DNA of 64,000 bases, from the NCBI RefSeq assembly GCF_949628215.1, contig NC_134277.1:104363463-104427462 (forward strand). Direction: 5' to 3'. Source of the stretch: Phalacrocorax aristotelis. Taxonomy: Eukaryota > Chordata > Aves > Suliformes > Phalacrocoracidae. Shown here piece by piece: positions 37,801 through 64,000 of this stretch (positions within the stretch are counted from its first letter, which is position 1; the number at the start of each line of letters is the position of its first letter). The notes beneath the pieces were generated by a model, which saw nothing but the letters and a program-made list of their open reading frames with translations, had not been told where the DNA came from and ran no database searches. The position numbers and the translations under genes were made by a program.

Positions 37801-40800
37801 GTCGGTTTGTGAAGAGACGGGACGCTGTGCTGCTGCAGGGCTGCAACGAATCATTCTCCTGAATTGGTGCAAGAGATACCACAAATCTTCAATTCACGGT
37901 TCTCCATGAAGCGCGGGCGAGCACGGTGATGCAAATAAGCACGCAGCCCAAAGTCCTTAAATCACTGTATTTACTAAATTACTTAGTGATATAGTGACAT
38001 AGTACTTTTAGAGATCTTAATCTATTTTTAAACCAGCTATTAACAGCAAGCTGGTATGAAAGCGGCACCAAAGGAACTAAAGAGCAAGCTTCCCTGCTGT
38101 TACAAGCACCTATAAAATGATGTGTAAACTTCTAAGTTCAGATTTGACAGAGCGCTTGAGCATATGCCAATTTAAAGTATGTTAGAAGTCCCTTCGGCTT
38201 ACAGCTGTGAAGACTAGGGAGGAAAAGAACACTGTCAACTACGAAAATATTTGAGAAAAGATCGCTCTCTGGAAGTGCATATTCACTAAATAATGTAAAG
38301 TTATTACGAATACTTCAGGTGAAGCTTTCTGAATCCTCCAACACAGCGGCCAAAGAAAGCTTTCTCAAACATAAATCTGAAAAGAACTTAGAGAATCAGA
38401 TGACTTGAAAACTGATGAAAAAGCTGTAAGACACTATAAAACCCAGCAGGCGTCAAAGGGCAGATGATACCTTCTGCCAGCTGGGCTGACCTCTTCCCAG
38501 CTTCTCACACCTGGGGGCTGTTCTAACTCTTCACATTTCCACTCGTTCCTGGTGTACATGTACACATTTTCGGGCGGGTGGGTGGGTCTGATCCTTTAAT
38601 CCTGAGAAATCACGCCTGCAGACACCACACATGGACATTCCAGGTTATCCTAGGTGTCGAGGGCTCCTGTGCTTCGAAGGCGTCGCGTACCTGCCAGAAG
38701 CGAGGGCGTTCTGCCCAGTTAGTAAGAACTGATTGAAAGGAAAAGCTGAGACGGGCTCTTCCAACCCCTCCGTACAAACAGCGAAGAGTAAGGCAGTAGC
38801 GAAGGTCACTTCAGCATCGCCAAGTCCTCCCAAGGCAGCCAGAGCACTAATCCTTCCTTCCCGTTGGTGGCATTCGCGCCGCCTCTCCGGCACCCAGCAT
38901 GTTTCCACTCGCTACCAACATCTTACTATACATTTACAAGGAGTGGGTGGGTGGGGTAGGGTAACAGGGTCCTCTCTGCAGCACAGACAAGGAAGTATTC
39001 GGCAACTTAGCACGAATGAATAATTCAACAGTTTATTTCAGATGGAAGAAATTGGATCTGCAATAATTACATTTTCTGTATTTTGAGTGCTATAATAGAT
39101 AACACAAAACGATGCAAACATTTTAAAATGCAAGAGTAATGCAAAAATGACTTCTGTTATAATACAAGGCAGATGTCGTCAACCAGCAGCATTTAAAAAG
39201 CAACAATAGGAAACAGGTCAGCAGAAGCACTAATTTATCTAGCGTCATAGAAATGCAATGGCTCTGCAGGCTTTTTTGTATTGTAAGACAGAAAAAAAAA
39301 TCAGTTCCATATAGTCCAACCTCTGAAAGAATAACTAATCCACAGCTTTTGAAAAGCAGCTTTGTACACCAATTTCCAGGCAAAATGTAAATATGATTTG
39401 ATTTCTTGCTGAGCATATTGCTCTAGTTTTTGTAATATTTGTGTTGGTTTGTATTTTGTGTATTATGTACGAGAAAATTAGACGTTGTTGAAGTGCCCGC
39501 TTTCTTTTAAACACTGGCACCGTTAAATCAAAGCTATGTTAACAGTCACCACTTAAGGGAAAAAAAACCACAAAGAAAGCAACAGTTGTAACTGTAGTAG
39601 GGCAAAACACTGCTTTGAAAAACGAGGCAAATAAAAATACAACTATGGCAATATATCCCTAAAGAGGTTTTCATGAAGCGCATGAAGTTCCACTGCACCA
39701 ATTCCTTTAGGAAAAAAGTTTTGCAAATGTATACCCAGAGCAAGTGCTTAAACTACAGCTCAATATCGTTCAAGTTTAGGAGCTAGTGTTGTGACATTTG
39801 ACTCTTTTTTTTCTAGGGAACACAAAAATATTCACTTGAAAACAGCAATTACTAGGCAACAATCACATATATGTATATATTTGTAACTACATCTTCAAGC
39901 AGGTCATTGAGGATGCATTTATGCTGCTCAAATTACTCAAAGGGCAGCTATGCATTCTGCATGAGCTGCTGAAGTGCGGCGTTATCAATTAGACTTTAAA
40001 AAAAATCTTTTACATTTCTGAAAATGGAAGTTCATTAAAAATTATAACAAGAATTAAAGAAGCTGAAATAAAATCCAGCCTTCAGATTACTCCCCTAAGA
40101 AAAATTGTACTGTTTATTTTCTAACCATTTGCCTCGACAGGGAAAAGTTATTTAGGAACGTTTTACTGATGAATCAAAGAGGACCAGGCATTGCAGCAAA
40201 GAAGTAAATATAATAATATCATAAAAAGAGAGAGATGAAACTTCAAATTAACTTGGAAGAATGATTAAGTGTGTAAGCAAGTACTAGGGCAGACATAATG
40301 AGATTCAAAAACCAAGCAATTAGCTAAATTTTCAAATTCATTAGAGGCTTATTAACCTAAACTGTCTGGAGAAGCTCCTGATATATGGATTCACTTGACT
40401 GCATGTATTCAACCCTCAGTTTTTCATCCAGAAACAGGTACCAATGATGCGAAATAAACAGAGCAAAATACACAAAGCTCAGAGATCCTCAAGTATGTTA
40501 ATGACCTCCTGGGAACCTGAATGGAGGGAAACATAGAAAAAGTTTAGATCACAAAAGAAACTGAAAGACAAAGCAGAATGCTAGGGTTAATACGCAGACA
40601 AAAGTTGTTGCATTTTCACATTTGTATTTTCATTCTTTTTACAAGGTTTGGATTTTTCAAGTTGTTTGCATTTTTACACAGAACAAGAAAGAATTCTCTC
40701 CTTGATAAATCTACGGTCCTGGTCTCAGCTTCATCCTTCCTCTCAGGCCTGGGTTTTTAAATTCAAAGCCCTGAAAATATGACAACCAGTTGTGGTGCTG

Positions 40801-42478
40801 GAGGAAGGAACTTTGGCTGCAGAAGTGTACTCACACCTTCCTAACCAGGTGAGCTCAGGCAGCCAAACCACATTCGTAGCTCTACAAGAAAGGAAGAGAC
40901 AGAATCTTAAGAAACAATTCTTTAGCATTTTTAAATGGTCAGCCATGGGGTAAAATAGATCAACCCTAACCTGGAACAATCCTGCAGCAATGAAAAACGG
41001 AGAGGATAATAGCAATAATGTTATGAGAGCATCTATTTTTTTGGGGTATACCTCAAATACTTAGGTACCAACAACCTACTAAAGAACACAGCCCAAAGGT
41101 TATTTCTGATACTAGATTTGGTCAGGAAACAAATTTTCCCCCATCATAAAACAAGTTGCTTTTATCATTGAAAGGCTAAACATTTTTAGATTTTTTTTTC
41201 AATGAAAACACAAATATTTTCACCACATGCACATTCCATAAAAATATTTTCAAATTTAAGTTAAATCTGTGTCTTCATAAAACCAGCTCAAGCTACTATA
41301 TTTATACACCATATGAAAAGGTCTTATTTTAGCCTAATATTTCCCACCACAAAAGCATTTGAAAGATCGCTTTGTTGAAATTCGTGTACCACAGCTTTCT
41401 AATTAGAATAGAAATTCCTAAATGTTGGCTTGGGGAAATTCACCTTCTACAAGAAACGGTCCAACAGATCTCTAGCCCTTATAGACAAAACTGCTGAGAA
41501 TTTTTACCTAATTCCTGTTCTGTGGATCCCATCTTCAACTTGTGTTCATACAATACCCTTACAGCAATGCTAGCAATTACTTTCACATAAAATAATATTA
41601 TTATTACTATATGCAATGTATTTGTAGCTTCTCATTTGCTAAATGAAATTTGGCAACTAAAACTAAAGGTCAGTGTCAATGACAACACAGGAGCAGAGCA
41701 ACAGGAACAGTTCTGCAGAACAGTGGAAAAGGCTCGGGAACTTCATTGCTGCTATTTTGCAAAAAACAGAATGAATGAGAATGATTTAGTATTAGCATCA
41801 AATGTCCAACTTCTTGAAATGTTAAATACTTCTCTCACGTTACTTTGTTGACATACCCGCTATTTTCACCAGCAAAACAAAGAAGAAATGATTATGCTAT
41901 GATTTCTGAGACAACTTAGGAGGCTGTGCAACTTGGCATGTTATTCATAAAAACTAACTCTTTTTGCAAGATAATTTAAAAAAAAAAAATGAATTACAGA
42001 TCCAAGTCCTTCCTGTTGACTACATCACTGATTTCCATTGTAGGACCTTGTCACCCGTAAAACTTGCTACACAGTAAATTTAAAAACTTACAAGTAATTC
42101 TCAAGTGTTCAAATGAAAACATGCACTCTGAATGTGTGTGTAGTAATACATAATAAATTCAGAGCAAAGCTTCTCAGAATCAAAACTGTAGGCACTGATG
42201 CAATAGCAGAAGTTATTTTAACCACAAAATCATGTAGTCACCTCATTTCATGTAATGATATTAAATAACATACATAGCCTAAGTTTAATGATTCATGGTT
42301 TTAACTTCAGCTCAGATTCAAATAAAACTCAGCAGCACAAAAAACAGGTTTATTTTAGTCTGAAAGAAAATGAGTCGATCAAAATACAAATTTAAGCCAA
42401 TTCTAAATTCTACTAAGTACAAGATACCTTTGTATTTAATGTTGCTTGTTTCACCAAAAAAAAAAAAAAAAGCAAAGC
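25885..42478. other. Intergenic, no gene seen
   Basis: 16.6 kb without a supportable gene. Composition varies. AT-rich, low-repeat blocks lie at 27.0-28.6 and 29.7-29.9 kb. GC-rich stretches lie at 32.6-33.5 kb and 38.5-38.9 kb, with a small CpG cluster at 37.13-37.16 kb. ORFs of up to 143 codons in the 33-kb GC-rich stretch overlap on both strands and show no domain. GGGT-type and TATG-type short repeats occur near 37.26, 38.57 and 38.94 kb. Confidence 0.7.
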
Positions 42479-42484
42479 TTTATT
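42479..42484 (-). promoter_or_regulatory. Polyadenylation signal of the C18orf63 homolog
   Basis: On the minus strand, AATAAA lies about 230 nt after the stop codon at 42710. It is followed within 10 nt by a run of 15 T (plus-strand poly-A), a good U-rich downstream element. Together they make a convincing cleavage signal and a short 3' UTR (about 42460-42709). Confidence 0.6.
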
Positions 42485-42709
42485 TACTAGTGTTCAATAA
42501 AACAAAGACACTCAGCTTCTGTTACCTTGTTATTCTCCTCTAGAAGCCATTTGTTCAGTAAAGTGATTCATTTGGAGACAGCTGATGTCAGTATCACAAT
42601 CCAAAAGAGCAGGAACTATTATAGATATGTGATATTATTTTAATAAATAAAAATACTTAAAATTTGCAATGAGCATACCCAGAGCTTTCTTTCAGTACTC
42701 CGGAACAGC

Positions 42710-57742
<15,033 letters not shown>

Positions 57743-60459
57743 GTTATATTGTTGATTGCCCCAAAGTGGCACCTGGGTCTTAAAAGAAAAATTTTAATTC
57801 ATTTTTATAAGGCAGATATTTGTTTACAGAACTTTGTAAGTATAGGGTATCAGGTAAATGAAAAATCAATTATCTTCTGATTAAAATTAGGCAGGCAATA
57901 TAACGTAACTTGGTCAACTAAACCAGACAGCTAAATGTACTTTTGCTATAAATAATGCATTCTACTTTAAAATATAATTATTTACAAGAGTCAAAATATT
58001 CAGAGTAAGGACAATGGCAAAAAGCATCCCTTCCACCTTCTTCTCAGTCTGCGTTGGGGCTGGAATCTACCTGGGATCCAAGAGGTGAGGAATCGCTCTG
58101 CGATATTGGTCCCCTCCCGACTGGCAAGAAAGTAATTGCCAGGATCTCAACAGCGATGTCCTCACTAAGTCACACACAGACTGTGGCCAGTCTGTCAGAG
58201 AGAATGAAAACCACAGAAATACAAAGGCACACTGGAAATCTTTTCCTTTTTCCCCACACCACGCTCCCTTCCCAGTGGTACACAGAACTTGTGTGCTCCC
58301 TGCCTAAATCCATCTCAAGCGACAGGTGAACACCATATTCTAACCTATGCAGCACTGAGTACAGCCTTACACCAGGCCGAAAGCTGTACTAATCCAAAAT
58401 CACATTCAGCTTTATGACTAATAATAAACACAGACAATTTCTTCTCCTGTTCTTACCCTCAAAGGAGAAATGTATGAAGAACAGTATTTTGTCTTGCTGA
58501 GAATTTTTAACACACACACACACACACACACACACACTCCTACATACTTATCAAAAGATGAAGAAAACGTAGCTGGCATTTGGAATGGAAAGTGATTACA
58601 CATACAGTGATTCTACCAAACATGTCTCACATCCTAACCTTTGCCTTATAATACAAATTATTGACTATATTTCGTGTTCAAGAGTATAAGGCAGTTCTGG
58701 GCTCAGGCCACTACCATTACCTTGAAGTGGACATGGCCTGATACTTCACGCAAAGTTAGAATACAGAATACATGTATATTCACTGCCATAGCACCGAGAT
58801 GTGCTACAACTCCATCATTTTTGAAAATTCCTAAAAAGCACCAAAAAGAAGAACCAAAAGAACCAGAATTTTATGCTGAGAGTGTGATTCTTTGATGCAA
58901 TACTAACAAATTTCATGTGCGTGGGAGTAATATGAAGTCGTGGCTGTTATATGGCCTGTTGGATGCCTGCTGTATGCTCATAGGTATTGCGGCACAGGCC
59001 AAGCTCAGCGTAAAGGAACCACAATATTTATGACAAAAAAGAACATCTAACATTTAACTATTTAAAGAAAATACACCTTTTAACTATAGCACCTTTCTCA
59101 ATCAAAGTGTTTCAAAGAAAAACAGGCAGGTAAAATTCTGCTTGTTATGAAAAGCCAGGAACAAATACTGCACACCAGAAAAAGCTCTTTTAATAGTTCT
59201 CCCCCCTCCAAACCCTAAAACCCTTTTTGGAAATGGCCTTACCAGCACAGTGAAGATAGCAATAAATATTTTATTTCCAAATTTTATGAAGTCACCAGGT
59301 ATTCACCCGAAAAGCAATTTTGCAAATTGTTCAAAAATTATGAACTGGAAAAATTTTTTCGGGAACAATGTCAAAGACAACTTTCCTGTTCTGCTTTTGC
59401 TTTGCCTTGTAACACATTAAAAGATTCGCCTTGGTCCTATCCTAGAAAAATCACAAGATCAGTGTTTTATAACTGCGGTTTTCAAAGAAAATAACATTGC
59501 CTTGTTTCTTACCCTTAAAGGAAAATACATTTCAAGTTTTTTTCTAGCATCATTAAAAGTTTTTTTTTTTTAAAATGCCAGGCAAGACTATCACTTTACC
59601 AGAGAATTCCAAAAGCCACAGCTTAAGGGAAGGACCATTTTAAGCAAATGAGAAAAAAATTTCGTCTGTTTACAAACACAGAAAAGGAAAGCTGTGTCCT
59701 CAGTTTTCATAATGTTTAAAAGAATCCTAAATGGCCAACTGGGATTTTTGTGGCAAAAATGTTGTAAAACACATGCTGCAACGCTCCAGCGATCCGCTTG
59801 CTGTTTGATGCCAACTCCCCTGCGGGAACCACTTGCTGTATTCAGCATAAGTTAAATCTTCCCAGTCATCTTAAAAGCTAATGGGACAGAGTGCTTGCAA
59901 ATGGCTTCTCCCTTCAGGGGAGAGGATAAAGAGAGACGTACCAGTTATAAATCATAGGAAATAAACCCAGCTGCCTTCTGCACAAGTACAAAAACTCAGC
60001 ATCTGTGGGGGAAATTACAATTTTAGATGTTGATAATCACAACACATGAACCTGAAACCATGACAGAGCTCCTGCAAAGCCGAACAGGACGTCAGTCAAG
60101 AGAATGGCTATTGCTGGTTTTGTCAGAACAGACAGGTAAATCACAGAGCTCGGCGGCGCTATTTGTTATTTTCAGTAACAACTCTATTAAAGCTGAGAAC
60201 AACGCCAAGCTGCGAGGAACAGTAGCTACTCTTCCCTTGAGGCTGACTGTAATGAACTGGAGAGGGGATCTGAAGGTCGTGGTGGCATTCAGCAAAGAAG
60301 CTGTCCTGCACCCTGATAACCAATAGCAAACGCACTGGGTACCGAACAACTACCTAAATACCACCTTCAGCGATAGGGGTCTCTCAATTTTATGTCAGTG
60401 AAGTTGTGCTGTAAACAAACCCCACGAAAAAAAAAAAACCACCAGCCTGTAATCACACT
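57743..60459 (-). other. C18orf63: C18orf63 5' UTR end and upstream intron
   Basis: 57743-57778 is 5' UTR of the exon holding the ATG, preceded by an acceptor (TTTTTCTTTTAAG). Everything further up to the CpG island is presumed first intron. Possible minus-strand donors (GGGTAAGA at about 58455 and 59508) exist, but none can be chosen without transcripts. Contains a CA microsatellite at 58511. Confidence 0.55.
58511..58537. repeat. (CA)n microsatellite
   Basis: 27 bases of uninterrupted CA (13.5 units). Likely length-polymorphic. Confidence 0.95.
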
Positions 60460-61188
60460 GGAGCGTGTGCGGGGGCTATAGCGGATACGGGGCTATTGCT
60501 GCCGAGGCGCCCAAATGGCGTACGGACATTACCCAGCACCGGCAGTGCAGTGCGCCGCTGCCGCGAAGGGGGACAGGACAGGGGGAATACCCATTCTGGC
60601 CCAACAAGCAAACAAAGCCATCAGACACATCTCAGGCCAGTGAAGGAACGACGTTTTAGCTGAAGAGAAGTGAAGGGAAACCGGCTGACGGGCGGGTGAG
60701 AGGGCGCCACGCAGAGACGGCTGAGGCTCCCCTCCCCGTGCCCTCAGCACGGCCGGCACCACGGCAGGAGGGGCGAGGGGCGTCGGAGGGAGGGCTCGGC
60801 TCAAGGTGCCCTGGGGGAACTCTCCCGCGGCAGGGCGAGGGGCTCCCGCGACAGCCGGCAGTTCTGGAAGAGCTATGAAGAAGCACTTCTGGCCGGGCCG
60901 GGCCGCCCCTCATGCCGGGCTCCCTCAGGGACTGCTCGGGGCGCCCCGCCGTCCGCGTGCCTCCCGCCTTCAGCGCCAGGAGCCCGGGGGGGCGGGGTGG
61001 CCGCCACAGGGCCCTACTGCCAGCTGCTCAGGGCTACCGGGGGCGGCCGGGTGCGTCCCTCACCCCCGTCCCAGCCTGGCGTGAAACCGTACGGTGTATG
61101 GCGAGCACCGGTGCCACCTCCCACCACAGCACGCCCCGCCCGCGGGTGGTGCCGGCCGCCGTGAGGCGAGTCACGCGGCGTGGGGAGA

Positions 61189-61197
61189 GGGCGGGGC
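61189..61197 (+). promoter_or_regulatory. GC box (Sp1-type)
   Basis: GGGCGGGGC, 248 bp upstream of the CYB5A ATG. It matches the Sp/KLF consensus; binding is inferred. Confidence 0.5.
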
Positions 61198-61292
61198 TGG
61201 AAAGTCTCATTCCCCCCCCCCGGCGCGGCCGCACGGTCTTCCGCGAAGGAAGGCGATGGAAGCCTGACACCTTTGAAAGGCATTTCGCTCCA

Positions 61293-61297
61293 CCAAT
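61293..61297 (+). promoter_or_regulatory. CCAAT box
   Basis: CCAAT within CACCAATGAGAAG, about 150 bp upstream of the CYB5A ATG. It fits the usual NF-Y spacing from a start site around 61.37-61.40 kb. Inferred from sequence only. Confidence 0.5.
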
Positions 61298-61444
61298 GAG
61301 AAGTTGGAAGGGAGGCAGGGAGGGAGGGGGCGGTGATAGGCTTGCGGCGGGGCTACGGTCGGCGTGCGCGAGTGGGAGCGGGGTTAGAGCGTGCGGCGGA
61401 GCCGGCGGGGCAGCGGCTGTGGGAAGGGCCGTGCCGTGGGGGAC

Positions 61445-61588
61445 ATGGTGGGCTCCAGCGAGACCGGGGGCGAGCCGTGGCGGGGCCGGTACTACCGGCT
61501 GGAGGAGGTGCAGAAGCACAATAACAGCCAGAGCGCCTGGATCGTCCTGCACCACCGCATCTACGATGTCACCAAGTTCCTGGACGAG
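61445..61588 (+). CDS. CYB5A: CYB5A, cytochrome b5 type A, exon 1 (3'-partial in window)
   Basis: 48 codons, phase 0, ending GAG|GTGGGC. The ATG sits in a strong context (GGGGACATGG). It encodes [20 protein letters not shown], then [20 protein letters not shown] and DVTKFLDE, the first quarter of the b5 heme-binding domain. The next exon should begin HPGGEE, whose His is the first axial heme ligand; it lies outside the window. The protein is a heme electron carrier anchored by its C-terminus in the ER membrane. It passes electrons from cytochrome b5 reductase or P450 reductase to fatty-acid desaturases, P450s and methemoglobin. The N-terminal block closely resembles the chicken protein as I recall it, with several substitutions, which argues for another bird. 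CYB5B is excluded by the residues here and by synteny. Confidence 0.96.
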
Positions 61589-64000
61589 GTGGGCGCGCGG
61601 GGAGGGCTCAGAGCAGGCGGGGGGCCCGCCGACGCGGCGGGTACCGGCGCCCCCCTCCCCGAGCCCCGCAGGGCGGTGCGGGCTCGCCGGGGGCTCCTCC
61701 GCGCTGCGGCCGGGGCGGCGGCGGCAGGCCGTGGGCGGGAGGCGGGCGCGGCGCGGCAGGGTGCCGCCTGCTCGCGATAGTGCTCTGAGAAACGGCGGTG
61801 TGAGGGCGGCGGGGCCCGGACTGGCCGGGCCGGGCAGCGGCCGCCTCTCAGGTAGGAGAACCCCGCGTGTGCCGGGCACGCCGTCCCACGCCGGCGCGCT
61901 GTCCGTTGCGAGGAGGTGCGTCCTCCCTTCACCCGCCTTTGGACTTTGTGCCGGTGTAGCGGCCGGAGTTCCGCCCGGGGCTCCGCGCTCTCGCCGCTGC
62001 CCGGCCGAAGGGCTCACGCTCGAGTTGCGAGGGCGCAGCGGTCGGGTTGCGTGCCGTTGTTGCCCCCCCCCCCCCCAGTTAACGAATGACACTTTTGATC
62101 GCTTGCTGATGGTCAACAACTGATGTAATCATTGATGGTCATGGTTAATAAAGAAGCGTTTTAGTTATTGGAGTAAAACATTCTTCTGTGGAGATGCAGA
62201 AATGCCACTACTGAGCAATTTTTTTCAGTACTAAATATAGCTAGGATTTATTAGTGATATGTTGAGTTTTATCCCTCACTCCCATTATTCCCAATCTGCA
62301 AATATCAAGCATCCTGTTAAAAATTGTTATTGTAGACTTACATTAATTTCCTTGAGAATACAGCTCAGGCTGGTAGAGACTCAACAGAAATCAAGACTTA
62401 GTAGTTCTGTAGCCCCATCTTGATTTTTTTTTTATTTTTGTAGCGGTAAACACTTGAAATTAAAAGTTTAAATTGAGCATTTTGCAAATACGAGGTTGAG
62501 TGATTTTTCAGAGGCGGTGTTGGCACAGGTAGTATTTTGTTCTTAAGCTGTGTGCCAGCACAAATTGATTGGCTTTTCAGCAAGGTGGATTGTGAAACTG
62601 ATCTGCCATCTCTTTTTTGATTATTTTTTCATCTAGCTCTGTCCCTGGTCTGGTTCATCCTTCAGATATGGAAATGTTTGTTTGGTTATGCAGACAAGGC
62701 CAACTTGTTTTTATAGAAGCCCTGGAGGAGAATGCAATTTCTCATGCAGCCTGAGAAACTGAAGTAGCTGTTCTTGGAAACTCGATGAGGTTTGGATGAT
62801 ATATAATTGTACCAGCACTTCCAGACTGGGGAAGGGGACACAGACGTGCACACACACACAAAAAAAACCAAAACCCAACCAAAACCACAAAGCCGCCCAA
62901 ACCCAACCCAAGAAAAGACCACTTGACAAAAGAAACCAGGATCTAATGAGCTTTTGGATTTTAGTTGCACAATCTGGCAGCCTCTTCCTTAAGTATGTGT
63001 GATAAAATCGGTAAATACTAAGAGGCACTACCTTGTGCAGATTTCTCCAAGAAAGTCTTCATTTCAGCCTTCAGGACAATGTTGCTAATTCAGCAACATA
63101 TTGAAAGAATTTGGTTTGTTTTTAAGCAGTTAAATAGTTTATTGGAAAACTGTGGGATGCCTGATGCGTTCTGGTGCATATGGGTCAAACTCTAGCCTCA
63201 CACTAAACAGCTTTCAATAGAATATGGCACATTGTGAAGCTGAAATTTCTGGGTCGTGTTCTGAGATAATAAATGCATGAGACTGGATAACTGTTTTCAA
63301 CAGAGTATCTAAATGAATCTACACTTCTAAGAAAAGCTCTTGGATATTGTGATTTTTGGGATAAAACCCTTGGATTAAAATATTTCATAGGACACTCTTT
63401 CTGTCTTTTTTGAATGCTTTTGATACCAGGTTAATTTATCAAGTGATGTGCTAATTCTTTTAGTACTGTCAGACACCCTGAGGCATTTACATGTGACAGA
63501 TGAGGAGAAATTGGAGCTAGCCTCTTGCTGGTACATTCTGGAGTATAGTAAATGCTTCTCAGTGAAATGGGGATTATGTTAGCTGTTTCAATAGCATTAT
63601 TGGTCAAACTCGGTTTTACTTCTTGCAGCTTTACTTCTTTTGAGTTTGAAAAGCATAAAATATTTCAAGAATAAAATGTAGGCTACTACAATAAGTCCAG
63701 TAGTACTGAAGAGGATGCACTGCTAAAGCATCACCTCATTCCTGCTCTTCCAAAGCAGTAAATAAGTAAAAGGATCAGTTTACTAGGGAGTGGAAGCTGA
63801 CTTCACCAGTCCCATTTTTTAATTTGACAAGCAATCTTTCCAGTCACTACATTAACCTATGGAAATATTTTTTTATTGATTATGAAGTTGAAAACTTTAC
63901 AGTGCTTCAGTGCTAAAGACACTATGGATGCCTTCATACCTATTAAGTGAAAGTATGCTACTGCTTTTCACTGCATTACTGTACTGAAAAGGTGTCTTTC
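61589..64000 (+). other. CYB5A: CYB5A intron 1 (5' part)
   Basis: It begins GTGGGC. The first 480 bp are still CpG island; then GC content drops sharply. No HPGGEE-type exon 2 is found before the window ends. A C14 homopolymer lies at 62063. A CA/A-rich stretch lies at 62849-62890. Confidence 0.85.
62063..62076. repeat. Poly-C tract (14 C)
   Basis: Fourteen consecutive C at the 3' edge of the CpG island, prone to length variation and sequencing error. Confidence 0.9.

Larger units (their letters stand above)
60460..62070. promoter_or_regulatory. CpG island, CYB5A promoter, possibly shared with C18orf63
   Basis: An abrupt shift to GC-rich, CpG-dense sequence, strongest at 60.68-62.05 kb, surrounds the CYB5A start codon. 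It holds GC boxes (61189-61197 and near 60987-60996) and a CCAAT box (61293-61297), with no TATA box near the expected start, as in housekeeping promoters. The C18orf63 homolog runs away from it on the opposite strand, and no other island lies between them, so divergent transcription is inferred. ORFs of 361-403 codons inside it are a by-product of GC-rich sequence. Confidence 0.85.

Noticed and set aside
60912..62123. ORFs of 403 (+) and 361 (-) codons over the CpG island
   Set aside because: They overlap on opposite strands and cross CYB5A exon 1 in another frame. Pro/Arg/Gly/Ala-rich composition is what GC-rich DNA gives by chance. No domain is seen.

Overview
The window is vertebrate nuclear DNA, almost certainly from a bird. 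Three things point there: the genes are split by ordinary GT-AG introns; there are three CR1 LINE copies, the longest ending in the ATTCTATG-type repeat typical of avian (and crocodilian) CR1; and the cytochrome b5 exon has a bird-like N-terminus. Several residues differ from the chicken protein as I remember it, so a non-chicken bird is likely. The gene order DIPK1C (+), C18orf63 homolog (-), CYB5A (+) is the human 18q22.3 order in inverted orientation, so this is a conserved syntenic block.

Layout. 1-4.26 kb is probably intron 1 of DIPK1C; its first exon, with the membrane anchor, lies upstream of the window. 4.27-9.79 kb holds DIPK1C exons 2-4, followed by a 3' UTR of about 1 kb. 10.8-42.5 kb is a gene desert with two CR1 copies (19.3 kb, and 24.0-25.9 kb with reverse-transcriptase coding remnants) and no exon I can support. 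42.5-57.8 kb on the minus strand is the C18orf63 homolog. I rebuilt it by hand as 13 coding exons whose phases all fit, giving 740 codons. Many of these exons are too short or too shifted in frame to show up as ORFs. Its introns contain a CR1 fragment, a 21-bp tandem duplication, an (AAT/ATT) hairpin and a probable solo LTR (55983-56815). 60.46-62.07 kb is a CpG island containing CYB5A exon 1 (61445-61588, +). The two genes are head to head, so the island may be a shared bidirectional promoter. 61.6-64 kb is CYB5A intron 1.

The genes are not an operon and there is no sign of a joint pathway. DIPK1C is a secretory-pathway divergent kinase-like protein, CYB5A is an ER electron carrier, and C18orf63 is a conserved protein of unknown function. 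I found no undescribed system. The observations most worth following are the C18orf63 gene model with a tandem 9-nt donor choice, a possible 36-nt cassette exon, the solo LTR 40 bp from a weak splice donor, and the shared CpG island.
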